Below, one piece after another: positions 7,863 through 16,895 of a stretch of DNA of 64,000 bases (position 1 is the first letter of the stretch; every line of letters begins with the position of its first letter). Position numbers and translations under genes: made by a program. The notes under the pieces are model-generated. The model saw only the letters and a program-made list of their open reading frames with translations, was not told the DNA's origin and did no database searches. This DNA comes from Acidobacteriota bacterium. GTDB taxonomy: Bacteria > Acidobacteriota > Terriglobia > Bryobacterales > Bryobacteraceae. Location: contig VFZU01000001.1 of NCBI GenBank assembly GCA_016870995.1, positions 1 to 64,000 on the forward strand, given 5' to 3'.

Positions 7863-9176
7863 ATGAACCGCAGAGGCTTTCTGTTTGCTCCGCTTCTGGC
7901 TCGTGCCGCGAAACGGAATCCGAACATCCTGCTGCGGAGTTCCTGGCAAAGCGTCAACATTGGCGATATTGGGCATACTCCGGGTGCGCTGAGCCTAATC
8001 GAGAAGTATTTGCCTGAAGCGCAAGTTACGCTCTGGCCGGGTGAGCTGGGACATGGAGCGCGTGAGCTGCTGACCCGTGGTTATCCGAAGCTGAAGATCG
8101 TTGAGGGGAAGCTGGACGCGCAGGGTAAGCCTGTAGAGGCGGAGCTGGCGAAAGTCTGGGAGCAGACGGATTTGTACTTGAGCGGGTCGGGCTCTGGGTT
8201 TCCGGCAAGCCAGCAGGCTGTTGCGTTTCTGAAGGCGACGGGCAAGCCGGTGGGGGTGTTTGGTGTTTCGAATGATCCGATCTCTGGACTGGGGCCGGGG
8301 AACGACCCCGAAGGTGGAACGCTGAAGAGTCTTCGTGAGCGGGCGCTTCAGTTGCCTGCCACGCATTTGAAGGACGATCTCCGCTACGTCATTGACCGGG
8401 CTCGGTTCTTCTTTTGCCGCGATACGATTACGCGCGACTATCTGAAGGCCCAGAAGGTGAAGACTCCCGTGCTTGAGTTTGGCCCGGATGCGCAGCTCGG
8501 GATGCATTTGCGGGATGCAGAGCGGGGGCTGGCGTGGTTGAAGGCCAACGGGCTTGAGCCACAAAAATTTATCGCTGTGATTCCCCGGCTGCGGTACACG
8601 CCGTATTACCTGATCCGCAAGGTGGCGCGGGTACCTGCGGACGATGTTCGGGATGCGATCAACGGGCGCACTGTTGAAGGAGACCACGCGAAGCTACGAG
8701 AGATGATGATCGCCTATGTGCGGCAAACCGGGCAGCGCGTGATGGTTTGCGCGGAGATGACGTATCAGGTGGAGCTCGGCAAGCGCGTACTGGTGGATCC
8801 GTTGCCGGAAGACGTTCGCAAGAATGTGGTGTGGCGCGACACGTACTGGCTGCCGGACGAAGCTGCCTCGATTTATGCGCGGGCGCAGGCTGTGGTGAGC
8901 GCTGAGTGTCATTCGCCGCTGATTGCGCTGCGTGCGGGCACTCCGACTTTTTATGTGCGCCAGCCTACGGACACCTGCAAGGGGCAGATGTATCGCGATA
9001 TCGGAGCGGACGACTGGTTTTTTGAAGTGGATGAAACCAGCGGAAGCGAGCTTTGGCAGCGCCTCGAAGGCATTGTGCGAAAGCCTGCGGCTGCCCGGGC
9101 GAAAGTGCAATCAATCATGAGAGGCGTCGAAGCCCGCCAGAAGCGCATGGTGGATGCGATTCGGGCGGCGGTCTAA
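7863..9176 (+). CDS. polysaccharide pyruvyl transferase family protein with Tat-like signal
   Basis: A 437-residue GT-B-like protein of the pyruvyl transferase family (PF04230 type). Family-style features are an N-terminal NIGD loop (about residue 40), a RDTITRDYL segment in the middle and SAECHSPLIALRAGTP near the C-terminus, which forms the nucleotide/PEP-site helix in homologues. Normally these enzymes use cytosolic phosphoenolpyruvate, yet this one begins MNRRGFLFAPLLARA, a convincing twin-arginine motif. It sits between a toroid-type exported protein and an exported hydrolase with 9- and 15-base gaps. Either it is exported and does something other than PEP transfer, or the signal resemblance is misleading. 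Confidence 0.8.
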   Translation: MNRRGFLFAPLLARAAKRNPNILLRSSWQSVNIGDIGHTPGALSLIEKYLPEAQVTLWPGELGHGARELLTRGYPKLKIVEGKLDAQGKPVEAELAKVWEQTDLYLSGSGSGFPASQQAVAFLKATGKPVGVFGVSNDPISGLGPGNDPEGGTLKSLRERALQLPATHLKDDLRYVIDRARFFFCRDTITRDYLKAQKVKTPVLEFGPDAQLGMHLRDAERGLAWLKANGLEPQKFIAVIPRLRYTPYYLIRKVARVPADDVRDAINGRTVEGDHAKLREMMIAYVRQTGQRVMVCAEMTYQVELGKRVLVDPLPEDVRKNVVWRDTYWLPDEAASIYARAQAVVSAECHSPLIALRAGTPTFYVRQPTDTCKGQMYRDIGADDWFFEVDETSGSELWQRLEGIVRKPAAARAKVQSIMRGVEARQKRMVDAIRAAV

Positions 9177-9191
9177 CCCTATACTTGTGGA

Positions 9192-10190
9192 ATGTCTCCC
9201 AGCCTGCTTCTTGCCGTTTCATTGATTGCACAGGCCCCGCTGGTTCCGCCGACTACACCCACCCGGGATCACAACGCCGACATTTTGATGAAGGCGCTCA
9301 GCATCCAAAAGGCCTATGCGCAACTTGGCGATATCGCTGAAGTGGGTGAGATTCGCTACACGAGCGCTCCGCCACACAAGCCGCAGAACCCGACTGCTCC
9401 TGGTGCCAAGAACCCGCTGATCATCCGTGCGCTTACTTTTGTGCCGAAGAATCTGGACCGGACCAAGAAGCAGCCGTTGATCGTGTTTGCGCATCAGGGC
9501 ATCCACAGCGACTTTGGGCGCGACTACGAATACAACGCTGTTCGCGATCTGGTTCTGCAAGGCTACACGGTGATTGGCCCGGATTATCGGGGCAGCACTG
9601 GGTATGGTGCCGGGTTTTATAACGAGATTGACTATGGCGGCTTAGAGGTGGAAGACGTGTTTCAGGTACGCGAGTGGATGCTCGAGAACTACAGCTTTCT
9701 TGACCCCAAGCGAGTTGGCATCATCGGCTGGAGCCACGGCGGCATGATCACACTGCTGAACATCCTGCAGCACCCGGGATCGTTTGCGGCCGCTTACGCT
9801 GGTGTCCCGGTGACGGATATCGTGCTGCGTCTTGGCTATAAGCCAGCGAACTACGATGCCATCTTCACGGACCCACGCCACATCGGCAAGCCGGTGAGCG
9901 GCGACATCCAGGAGTATTTGCGCCGATCGCCGATTACGTATGCCGACAAGCTGGCGACGCCGTTGCTGATCCACGGCAACACCAATGATGAAGATGTGAA
10001 CGTCATCGAGGTGCAGCGCTTCATTGATGCACTAAAAGCGAACGGCAAGAAGTTTGAATCAAAGATTTATGAGAATGCCCCGGGAGGGCATGAGTTTGGC
10101 CGGCTGGATACGAAGCTGGCGAAAGAATCACGGCTTGAGATTTATCGGTTTCTGGCCGAACACCTTAAGCCGGCACGGCCTCTGAAGTAG
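9192..10190 (+). CDS. exported alpha/beta hydrolase, prolyl oligopeptidase (S9) type
   Basis: A 332-residue alpha/beta hydrolase with a signal peptide (MSPSLLLAVSLIAQA). The nucleophile is Ser181 in GWSHGG, preceded by the oxyanion region and the DYRGSTGYG motif characteristic of the S9 catalytic domain. Asp in HGNTNDED and His in PGGHEFG complete the triad. There is no beta-propeller, so it is a stand-alone catalytic domain: a peptidase or esterase acting outside the cytoplasm. It is the last gene of the three-gene run beginning at 6201 and overlaps the convergent PepSY gene by 26 bases. Confidence 0.88.
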   Translation: MSPSLLLAVSLIAQAPLVPPTTPTRDHNADILMKALSIQKAYAQLGDIAEVGEIRYTSAPPHKPQNPTAPGAKNPLIIRALTFVPKNLDRTKKQPLIVFAHQGIHSDFGRDYEYNAVRDLVLQGYTVIGPDYRGSTGYGAGFYNEIDYGGLEVEDVFQVREWMLENYSFLDPKRVGIIGWSHGGMITLLNILQHPGSFAAAYAGVPVTDIVLRLGYKPANYDAIFTDPRHIGKPVSGDIQEYLRRSPITYADKLATPLLIHGNTNDEDVNVIEVQRFIDALKANGKKFESKIYENAPGGHEFGRLDTKLAKESRLEIYRFLAEHLKPARPLK

Positions 10191-11289
10191 GCTTTCGCTT
10201 GCGCCAGGCTGTGAAGCGGCGCAGCGCGAGTGCGATACCGGTCCATACCAGAACGACGCCACCGAGGGATGCGATTCCTGCGACTGTTTGCCCGACCAAG
10301 CCGAGGGACTCGCCCGTGTGCAGGAAGCGTGAGAAGAGGCGGATTCTGCGGCCTGCGTTGAACGACTCGAAGTCTTCCTCTTTGAGCACGGTGCCGGTAG
10401 ATCGATCGATGGTCAGAGTTGACTTTAGTTGCGGCTGCCCGCCATCGCCGCGATCCACGGTTACGGCGATGGGAGAGGCATCCGGGCCCAGGCGGAAGCT
10501 GATGCTTTGCCAGCCGGCGCGGGTTTTGGCTGTTTCCACGACGGCATTGATTCCATCCTGCATCCATTCGCCTTTGGGTGCGGGAGTGTTGTCGGCCTTG
10601 GGCATTTCTGTGCCGGTGACGTCGTAGATCAAGCGGTTCGCCCAAGGGTAGGAAATTGGTAGCGCTGAGATTGCGATGAAGAATAGCGGCACCGCACTCC
10701 AAAGACCGATTGCGTTATGCCAGTTGAAATCGCGAGCCTTGCCGGTAAGACCGCTGCGGAACCAGACCACCGGGCGCAATTGACGCCAACTCCAGCCGCG
10801 AGGTACCCAGAGATACAAGCCCGAGAGGGCAATGAAGGCGAAGGCGAGAGTAGAAGCCCCGGTGATTGCTTTGCCTGTTGCGCGCTTGTCTGCTTCGAGC
10901 GCCAGCCAACGATGCCAGCCGCGGAGGCTTTGGAAGAACTCGCGCGTGGATTTGTCAGGCTGGCCGAGAGTGCCCCCCGTGAAGGGATTCAAGTAGACGA
11001 TGCCCTTGGAGCCGAGATTGAGCTCGATCGGTTCGTCTGGCTGCTGGCGGATTGTGACCGTGGGTGTACCCTTGACTCCCGCTTGCAACAAGACGTCCTG
11101 AATGGGCAAGCGGCCCGGGCTGGCGGTTTGGCTCTGGATCCGGTACGGGCCGCGCTCTTTCCAGGCGAGAATCTGGCGTTCATACATCAACAAAACGCCT
11201 GTGATCGACATCAAGAGAATGGCGAGGCCTGCGACGCAACCAGCAATCAGGTGGGTCCAGAAAAGAAGGTTCCGGAAGAATTTCAGCAT
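10165..11289 (-). CDS. PepSY-associated transmembrane protein
   Basis: A 374-residue inner-membrane protein with four predicted helices: near the N-terminus (LIAGCVAGLAILLMSITGVL), in the middle (TLAFAFIALSGLYLWV and AVPLFFIAISALPI) and near the C-terminus (GIASLGGVVLVWTGIAL). Between them lie periplasmic PepSY-like segments. Relatives sit beside TonB receptors and are often linked to siderophore or metal uptake as membrane reductases. Here it lies directly downstream of a TonB receptor on the same strand, but a strong hairpin separates them. The track begins at a TTG (11331); the ATG at 11289 is preferred because the helix follows at once. Function beyond family is unknown. Confidence 0.85.
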   Translation of the reverse strand: MLKFFRNLLFWTHLIAGCVAGLAILLMSITGVLLMYERQILAWKERGPYRIQSQTASPGRLPIQDVLLQAGVKGTPTVTIRQQPDEPIELNLGSKGIVYLNPFTGGTLGQPDKSTREFFQSLRGWHRWLALEADKRATGKAITGASTLAFAFIALSGLYLWVPRGWSWRQLRPVVWFRSGLTGKARDFNWHNAIGLWSAVPLFFIAISALPISYPWANRLIYDVTGTEMPKADNTPAPKGEWMQDGINAVVETAKTRAGWQSISFRLGPDASPIAVTVDRGDGGQPQLKSTLTIDRSTGTVLKEEDFESFNAGRRIRLFSRFLHTGESLGLVGQTVAGIASLGGVVLVWTGIALALRRFTAWRKRKPTSEAVPA

Positions 11290-11331
11290 GTTGTTTCGCA
11301 AATGATTTGCAGCGAATTTCCCAATATACAA

Positions 11332-11358
11332 CAGGCCCCATCCTGCGGATGGGGCCTG
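11332..11358 (-). terminator. strong hairpin terminator after the TonB receptor gene
   Basis: CAGGCCCCATCC-TGC-GGATGGGGCCTG is a perfect 12-base stem with a 3-base loop, about 20 bases beyond the receptor stop. It is not followed by a clear U-run (TTGTATATTG on the minus strand), so it may act as a weak or factor-assisted terminator or as a 3'-end stabiliser. Confidence 0.7.
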
Positions 11359-11379
11359 CGATTGTCGGCTTTAGTTTAA

Positions 11380-14300
11380 CTAGAAGCTCAGCTTGAGCGC
11401 CAATTGGATGACGCGCCAGCTTTCGCCGTTCTGGTTGGTGGTGGAAGAGCTGGCGGTCGAAAGGGAGACGCAGCAGGTTTGGCCAAAGACCGGCGAGATG
11501 ATCGAGGGGTTGCCGCTTGAGGCATCACGCGGATTGCGGAAGTTGGCGTGGTTCAAGGCGTTGAACATCTCGGTGCGGAAGGTCAGCTTGACCCGCTCGG
11601 TGATCTGGAAGCCTTTTGAGATTCCCATGTCGAGATTCCAGTAGATTGGTCCCTGGAAGACGTTGCGGCCGATGCCGAGTTGTCCCGGAGCGGGGATCGC
11701 AAACTGCGAAGCGTCCTGGAACATGACTGGCCCAAGAACGCCAGCCTTATCCTGAAGTTTGGCCTGCGGATACTTGTTGACGCCAGGGGCCAGGGCGGCG
11801 CGGCTTTGAGCTGTGCCATTCGCGGTGAGGACACCGGAACGGACCGTAAACGGCTCACCGGATTGATAGGTGAAGATGCCGTTCAGGCTCCATCCGCCGA
11901 TGATCGTGTTGAGGGCGGGGTTGACGTTGCCAAACAGCTTCTTACCTTTGCCGAAGGGCAGTTCGTAAATGCTGCTCATGTTGATGACGTGGCGTTGATC
12001 GAAGTCTGACCGGGCCCGTTCGTTGTCGTAGTTGCGGCTATCAACTGGAGTGCGAGCGTTGGTCGCCGTGAGGCCGCCGCCGGAAGTTGCGGCCACGGGA
12101 TCGACGGAGAGATTGTCGATCGACTTGCCCAACGTATAGGAGCCACCGAAAAGCACGCCCGCCGCATCGAAGCGCTTGCGGAAGGTCGCCTGCAGCGAGT
12201 GATAGATCGAATCCGCGCCGTTGTCGAGATACAGGATCTGAGCGAACTGTGGGTTTGGCCGCAGGCCTGCACGTGTGGTGGTTTGTTCGATGCGTACGGC
12301 CATGTTGCCGGCTGCATTCTGATTGAGGTCGGTGACGCTGGCCGCCGAGTTGGCGAAGGCGCTGTTGATGATCCCCTGTTGAATCAGCGGAACTCCGACG
12401 GCCCCAATGCAGGGGCTGCCATTGGCCAGAGTGCCATCGGCGCGGCATCCGCCGCCCAGGCCAACGTTGCGTTGCATGGCGAGGAAGCTCGGCAGCATCG
12501 GGCCAGACTCCACCTGATTGGCGTCCCAGGACCGGTACAAGCGGGTTCCGCGGCGACCGACGTAACCGAGGCTGCCGACATAGCCCTTGCCAAACTCGCG
12601 CTGCATCGTGAAATTCCACATGTGCACGGCCGGCATCTTCAGGTTCTGATCGAACACACGCGCCGGAGGAGCTGTATTGTACGTGGCGGCCTGTGGTGTC
12701 AACTGAGTGGAGGGCTTGGCCGAGGGCGGGGCCAGTTCATTCGGGAAGGCTCCCAGGAGCGTGTCCGGCACGCCGGCGCAACCTGCAGTAGGAGTGCCTC
12801 CCACCGGTGAGGTGCAACGGTAAATTTGTCCCGGTACCGCGGATGCGATCGATGTGACCTGAAAGGTGCTGATCGGATCGAAGGCCATCGTGTAGCCGGT
12901 GCGGATCACGAACCGGTTTGAGTTGCCGGGCGACCATGTGAGGCCGATTCTCGGTGCGATCGCGCCCCAATTGAAGTTCTGATACCAGCGCGAAGCGGGG
13001 GTGAATGTAACTGGGCCCTGGCTGCCGTCGATGTTGCGATTGGGTACGTAAACACGGTTGCCTGCCTCGGTGGGCGGCGCGTTGATTTCCCAACGCACAC
13101 CGTAGCTAATGCTGACGTTGCGGCGAGCGCGCCATTCGTCCTGAGCGAAGAAGTTGTACTGCTTGGTGCGTTGGCCTTGCGCCCAGAGGGTCACCGTCTT
13201 CTCGCCGGTCTGGAAGGGCAAGAATGTATCGCTTCTGAGGTTGCCAATAAAGTTGTGCGAGATCTGAGCCGGGATGCCGATCAGGTCGTTGATCATGCCT
13301 TGCAGGCGGTTGAGATCCGCTGCGGCGATGCCAGGTGTTGTCGCCGTGCTGACGGCGGGCAAGGTGAAGCCCGCTGGCGGACGAATCGTTCTTGAGAGCG
13401 AAATCGAAGGTGTCAGCGTTGTTCCGCCCACATCACCACGCTGGTCATTGTGCTGGTAGAAGCGGACGTTCCCGCCGAACTTGAACACGTGAGAACCAGC
13501 GATGAAGGTCAAATTGTTGATGTATTGGATCGTGTTGACCGCCCGCGATGTGCGAGGCGACGCGGTGTAATCCACGTCCACGTTATTGAACGTGAACCGT
13601 GGGGTGTTGGGGAACAGCGGGTTCGCTTCGCCCTGAGTGAACAGGAAGGTAAAGCGCGAGTAGCCCATCGTGAATTCATTCACGAGCCGTGGGCTCAAGG
13701 TGCTGCGCACGCCGAGGGCGATGTTCTTGGCCGGGCGGAATACTTCGCCGCGTGGCGGGAAGCCTGGAAATACTTGCGGGCGGCGATTCAGCGGGTCGCC
13801 GCCAAGAGTGTTCTGCTCGGCGCCCAGGTAGCGGAAGAACAAATTGTGATTGTCGTTAATGACGTGGTCGACGCGCGCCAGGTATTGCGGACCACGAATG
13901 CGGAACGGCGAGTTCCATGAATAGATACCCGTGTTCAAACCATCGCCTGCGGCAAAGGAGTTCGGTGCCGGGTAGCCGCCGATCACGCTGCGCACGGCTG
14001 AGTTGAGGGAGCGCCGCTGCGGGTCGTTTGTGAAGATGTTGTAGGACGCGATGCAGTTGACGTCCCCGGGGGCGGCGCAAGTGCGCACGCCGCTGTTCAA
14101 CTGGCCGGTTCTCTGATCGACCAGCGCCGAAGAATTCTGAGTAATGCGCTGCCCGTTCACGGTGAACGGATTGCGCGGGTCTACCACGAAGTACCGAAAG
14201 GCGCCAGTCAAGGCGCTGCTGGTGTAGAGGTCTACCGTTTCGCCGAAAGTTTTGTCGATCGGGTCGGCGAAGTTTACCTTCTGTCCTTGCCAAGAACCGA

Positions 14301-15162
14301 AGAAAAAAGTTTTGTTCTTGCGAATCGGCCCGCCCAATTCGAAGCCGTACTGGTTCAACTTGATGATCGGCTTTGTGAGGCCTTGCGCGCGGGCGAAGAA
14401 TTCGTTGGAGTTGAGCGCTGTGTTGCGGAAGAACTCGAAGGCAGTGCCATGAAACTGATTCGTGCCGCTGCGAGTTGCCACCGAAATGTTCGCGCCCGAG
14501 TTGCGGCCTTCTTCAGCCGAGGGGTTTGAGGTGGTGACTTTGAACTCCTGGACGTTGTCGGGGTTGACGCGGAAAATGTTGTTGACCGGGTTGGGGTTGG
14601 TGTTCTCGTTTGCTTCGATGCCGTCGATCGTGACGTTGACCGCGCCGCTGCGCGCGCCGTTGACGCTGGTTGTACCGCCGGAGCGTTGCACCACGCCGGG
14701 TTCGTAGATCAGCAGGTTAAGAGGATTGCGACCGTTGAGGGGCAGGGCTTCGATTGCCTTGCGCTCGACGACATTGCCAATGGTTGCGTTATTGGTCTGG
14801 ATCGTTTCGGCGTTTGCCTCGACTTGCACCGTCTCGCTGGCTGCGCCCACTTCGAGGTTCGCGTTGACCGTAGCGGGAGTGTTGATCTGCAGAACGATTT
14901 TGGTGAGTTGGAATTTCTTGAAGCCCGTGCCGTCGACGTTGAGGGTGTAGCTGCCGACTGGGATGGACGGGAAGGCATACAGCCCGGCCGCCGTTGTGGT
15001 TTGCGTGTAGCGAAGGCCTGTCGATTCGTTAGTTGCTGTAACCGTTGCATTGGGAACTGATGCGCCAGAAGAATCGGTGACCGTGCCACCGAGTTGGGTC
15101 GTGGCCGTTTGGCAGAAGAGCGAAAGGCTTAAAGCCAGAAAGAACACAAGCCGTTGGGTCAT
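11380..15162 (-). CDS. TonB-dependent receptor, Oar-like, with carboxypeptidase-regulatory domain
   Basis: A 1260-residue outer-membrane protein. The ATG at 15162 gives a clean signal peptide (MTQRLVFFLALSLSLFCQ); the track's longer start lacks one and overlaps the SDR promoter. Residues about 20-110 form the CarboxypepD_reg domain (LGGTVTDSSGASVPNATV). A plug follows (LPLNGRNPLNLL, then VNGARSGAVNVTIDG) and a long beta-barrel with repeated TonB-barrel motifs (SYGVRWEINAPP, TFRTEMFNALNHANF) ending in a terminal Phe (LKLSF). Acidobacteria carry many such proteins, thought to import oligosaccharides or other large nutrients; the ligand cannot be read. It is divergent from the SDR and has its own hairpin terminator. 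Confidence 0.93.
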   Translation of the reverse strand: MTQRLVFFLALSLSLFCQTATTQLGGTVTDSSGASVPNATVTATNESTGLRYTQTTTAAGLYAFPSIPVGSYTLNVDGTGFKKFQLTKIVLQINTPATVNANLEVGAASETVQVEANAETIQTNNATIGNVVERKAIEALPLNGRNPLNLLIYEPGVVQRSGGTTSVNGARSGAVNVTIDGIEANENTNPNPVNNIFRVNPDNVQEFKVTTSNPSAEEGRNSGANISVATRSGTNQFHGTAFEFFRNTALNSNEFFARAQGLTKPIIKLNQYGFELGGPIRKNKTFFFGSWQGQKVNFADPIDKTFGETVDLYTSSALTGAFRYFVVDPRNPFTVNGQRITQNSSALVDQRTGQLNSGVRTCAAPGDVNCIASYNIFTNDPQRRSLNSAVRSVIGGYPAPNSFAAGDGLNTGIYSWNSPFRIRGPQYLARVDHVINDNHNLFFRYLGAEQNTLGGDPLNRRPQVFPGFPPRGEVFRPAKNIALGVRSTLSPRLVNEFTMGYSRFTFLFTQGEANPLFPNTPRFTFNNVDVDYTASPRTSRAVNTIQYINNLTFIAGSHVFKFGGNVRFYQHNDQRGDVGGTTLTPSISLSRTIRPPAGFTLPAVSTATTPGIAAADLNRLQGMINDLIGIPAQISHNFIGNLRSDTFLPFQTGEKTVTLWAQGQRTKQYNFFAQDEWRARRNVSISYGVRWEINAPPTEAGNRVYVPNRNIDGSQGPVTFTPASRWYQNFNWGAIAPRIGLTWSPGNSNRFVIRTGYTMAFDPISTFQVTSIASAVPGQIYRCTSPVGGTPTAGCAGVPDTLLGAFPNELAPPSAKPSTQLTPQAATYNTAPPARVFDQNLKMPAVHMWNFTMQREFGKGYVGSLGYVGRRGTRLYRSWDANQVESGPMLPSFLAMQRNVGLGGGCRADGTLANGSPCIGAVGVPLIQQGIINSAFANSAASVTDLNQNAAGNMAVRIEQTTTRAGLRPNPQFAQILYLDNGADSIYHSLQATFRKRFDAAGVLFGGSYTLGKSIDNLSVDPVAATSGGGLTATNARTPVDSRNYDNERARSDFDQRHVINMSSIYELPFGKGKKLFGNVNPALNTIIGGWSLNGIFTYQSGEPFTVRSGVLTANGTAQSRAALAPGVNKYPQAKLQDKAGVLGPVMFQDASQFAIPAPGQLGIGRNVFQGPIYWNLDMGISKGFQITERVKLTFRTEMFNALNHANFRNPRDASSGNPSIISPVFGQTCCVSLSTASSSTTNQNGESWRVIQLALKLSF

Positions 15163-15229
15163 GTGAGGAAGTTCCCTGAGAATATTGAATTTGTTATATG
15201 ATAGCGTCCCTGAAGAATACAATGTGGGG

Positions 15230-16003
15230 ATGAGTGCTGAAACGGCGCAAGTGGCTCTTGTTACGGGAGCGAGCAAGGGGATTGGGAAGTGCATCGCGAT
15301 CGAGCTCGGCCGGGCTGGATTCGATGTGGCAGTGAATTACAACAGTGACCTTGCGGGAGCTCAGGATACCGTCGCGCAGATTGAGGCTTTGGGGCGCAAG
15401 GCCGTCCCGATGCGGGGAAATGTTGGCGATGTCGAGAGTACTCGACGGCTGTTCGATCAGGTTGACACTCACTTCGGGGATATCCATGTGCTGGTGGCGA
15501 ATGCCGCAGTGCAAACCTGGAAGGCGCTTCTCGACCTGACGGTGGAAGAGTGGGACAAGGTGCACAACACCAACCTGCGCGGGACTTTTGTATGCACGCA
15601 GGAAGCCGCGAAGCGGATGGTGGCGAAGGGGCACGGGGGAAGCATCATTACACTTGGGTCCGGTTGTAACAAGCTCGCGTTTCCGCGGCTGGTGGATTAC
15701 ACGGCCGCCAAGGGTGGCATTGAGATGTTTACCAAGGTTGCGGCTGTTGAGCTGGGTAAGTATCAGATTCGCGTTAATTGTGTTGCCCCGGGTGCGACCG
15801 AAGTGGAGCGAACCAAGGGAGAGACGGGCGATTATGCCGGCACGTGGGCTCCGGTAACACCACTGCGACGGATTGGGCTGCCGATCGATATTGCACGTGC
15901 TGTGCTGTTTTTTGCCGGTGACCAGAGCGATTTTGTCACTGGACAAACATTGTTTGTCGACGGCGGCGTTGGCGCCAAGCCGCAGTGGCCTTATGAATTT
16001 TGA
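15230..16003 (+). CDS. SDR family oxidoreductase (FabG-like)
   Basis: A 257-residue short-chain dehydrogenase/reductase, probably NADP-dependent. The Rossmann motif is TGASKGIG near residue 14, followed by NAA, catalytic Ser in LGSGCN and the YTAAK pair 13 residues later. The C-terminus GGVGAKPQWPYEF is family-like. The ATG at 15230 (MSAETAQVALVTG) places the glycine motif at the normal distance; the track's start adds 15 residues with no homology look. It overlaps rluA-like by 11 bases, so the two are translationally coupled. The substrate is not deducible; a 3-oxoacyl-ACP or sugar/alcohol reductase is likely. Confidence 0.9.
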   Translation: MSAETAQVALVTGASKGIGKCIAIELGRAGFDVAVNYNSDLAGAQDTVAQIEALGRKAVPMRGNVGDVESTRRLFDQVDTHFGDIHVLVANAAVQTWKALLDLTVEEWDKVHNTNLRGTFVCTQEAAKRMVAKGHGGSIITLGSGCNKLAFPRLVDYTAAKGGIEMFTKVAAVELGKYQIRVNCVAPGATEVERTKGETGDYAGTWAPVTPLRRIGLPIDIARAVLFFAGDQSDFVTGQTLFVDGGVGAKPQWPYEF

Positions 16004-16886
16004 TGGTGAGCCCCAACGGCTCGATATCTATCTTCAGGAGCTTTATCCGAAGTACAGCCGGAGCCGTTTGCAAGAGTGGATCAAGAAGGGCCGCGTACTG
16101 GTCGATGGCAAGGTCCAGAAGGCTTCGCACATTCTGAGGGGTGGAGAAGCGATTGAAGTTGAACCGCTGGAACTGAAGGCTCTGAAGGCTAGGCCCGAGG
16201 ATTTGCCGCTTGAGGCCCTGTATGAGGACGATGATGTGGTTGCGATTCACAAGCCCGCTGGGATGACGGTGCATGCGGGGGCTGGGACGACAGATGGCAC
16301 GCTCGTGAACGCGCTGCTGCATCGTTTTGAGAAGCTTTCGCAACTGGGTGGTGACCTGCGACCGGGGATCGTTCATCGTCTGGATAAGTACACGAGTGGT
16401 GTAATTCTGGTCGCCAAGAATGATGTTTCGCATCGGAAGCTGCAGGATCAATTTGCTGGTCGCGAAGTTGAGAAGACCTATATTGCGCTTGTTGAGAATG
16501 TGATGTCTCACGATGCGGGCACTGTGAATCGGCCTATTTCGCGAGATCCGTGGAAGCCGGTCCGTATGGCGGCTGTGGTGAAGGATGACCCTGAGTTGGG
16601 CCGGGATGCGATTACGCACTGGAAGGTGCTGAAGCGGTATCAGAAGTATACGCTGGTGGAAGTGAAGATCGGGACTGGGCGCACGCACCAGATCCGTGTG
16701 CATCTGGGCCATCTTGGCCATAAGGTGGCGGGGGATACGCTTTATGGGGCGCGCCCTCATGAGAGTGGGCGATTCTTTTTGCATGCGTGGCGAATCCGAT
16801 TCACGCAGCCGACTACGGGGGAGCGGATTGAGATTGAAGCCGAATTGGCCCCGGAACTCAAAGAGTGGCTGCGCGGCCTACAATAG
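15993..16886 (+). CDS. RluA-family rRNA pseudouridine synthase
   Basis: A 297-residue pseudouridine synthase that isomerises specific uridines in large-subunit rRNA (RluC/RluD type). An S4 RNA-binding domain (SRLQEWIKKGRVLVDG) occupies residues about 15-70. The catalytic core carries HRLDKYTSG with the essential Asp, then the IGTGRTHQIRVHL motif. The ATG at 15993 starts the S4 domain directly; the track's extra 40 N-terminal residues come from the overlapping SDR gene in another frame. It shares 11 bases with the SDR stop and lies 9 bases before the VWA gene, so expression is probably operonic. Confidence 0.93.
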   Translation: MNFDGEPQRLDIYLQELYPKYSRSRLQEWIKKGRVLVDGKVQKASHILRGGEAIEVEPLELKALKARPEDLPLEALYEDDDVVAIHKPAGMTVHAGAGTTDGTLVNALLHRFEKLSQLGGDLRPGIVHRLDKYTSGVILVAKNDVSHRKLQDQFAGREVEKTYIALVENVMSHDAGTVNRPISRDPWKPVRMAAVVKDDPELGRDAITHWKVLKRYQKYTLVEVKIGTGRTHQIRVHLGHLGHKVAGDTLYGARPHESGRFFLHAWRIRFTQPTTGERIEIEAELAPELKEWLRGLQ

Positions 16887-16895
16887 GAAGCAGTA

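Noticed and set aside
6195-7976. 593-codon minus-strand ORF antisense to the exported 550-residue protein
   Set aside because: The plus-strand frame has a signal peptide, a ribosome site at its downstream junction and sensible composition; the minus frame is Arg/His-rich with no domain, a typical shadow of GC-rich coding DNA.
15163-15294. 44-residue N-terminal extension of the large TonB receptor
   Set aside because: It has no signal peptide and overlaps the divergent SDR start; the ATG at 15162 begins a clean signal.
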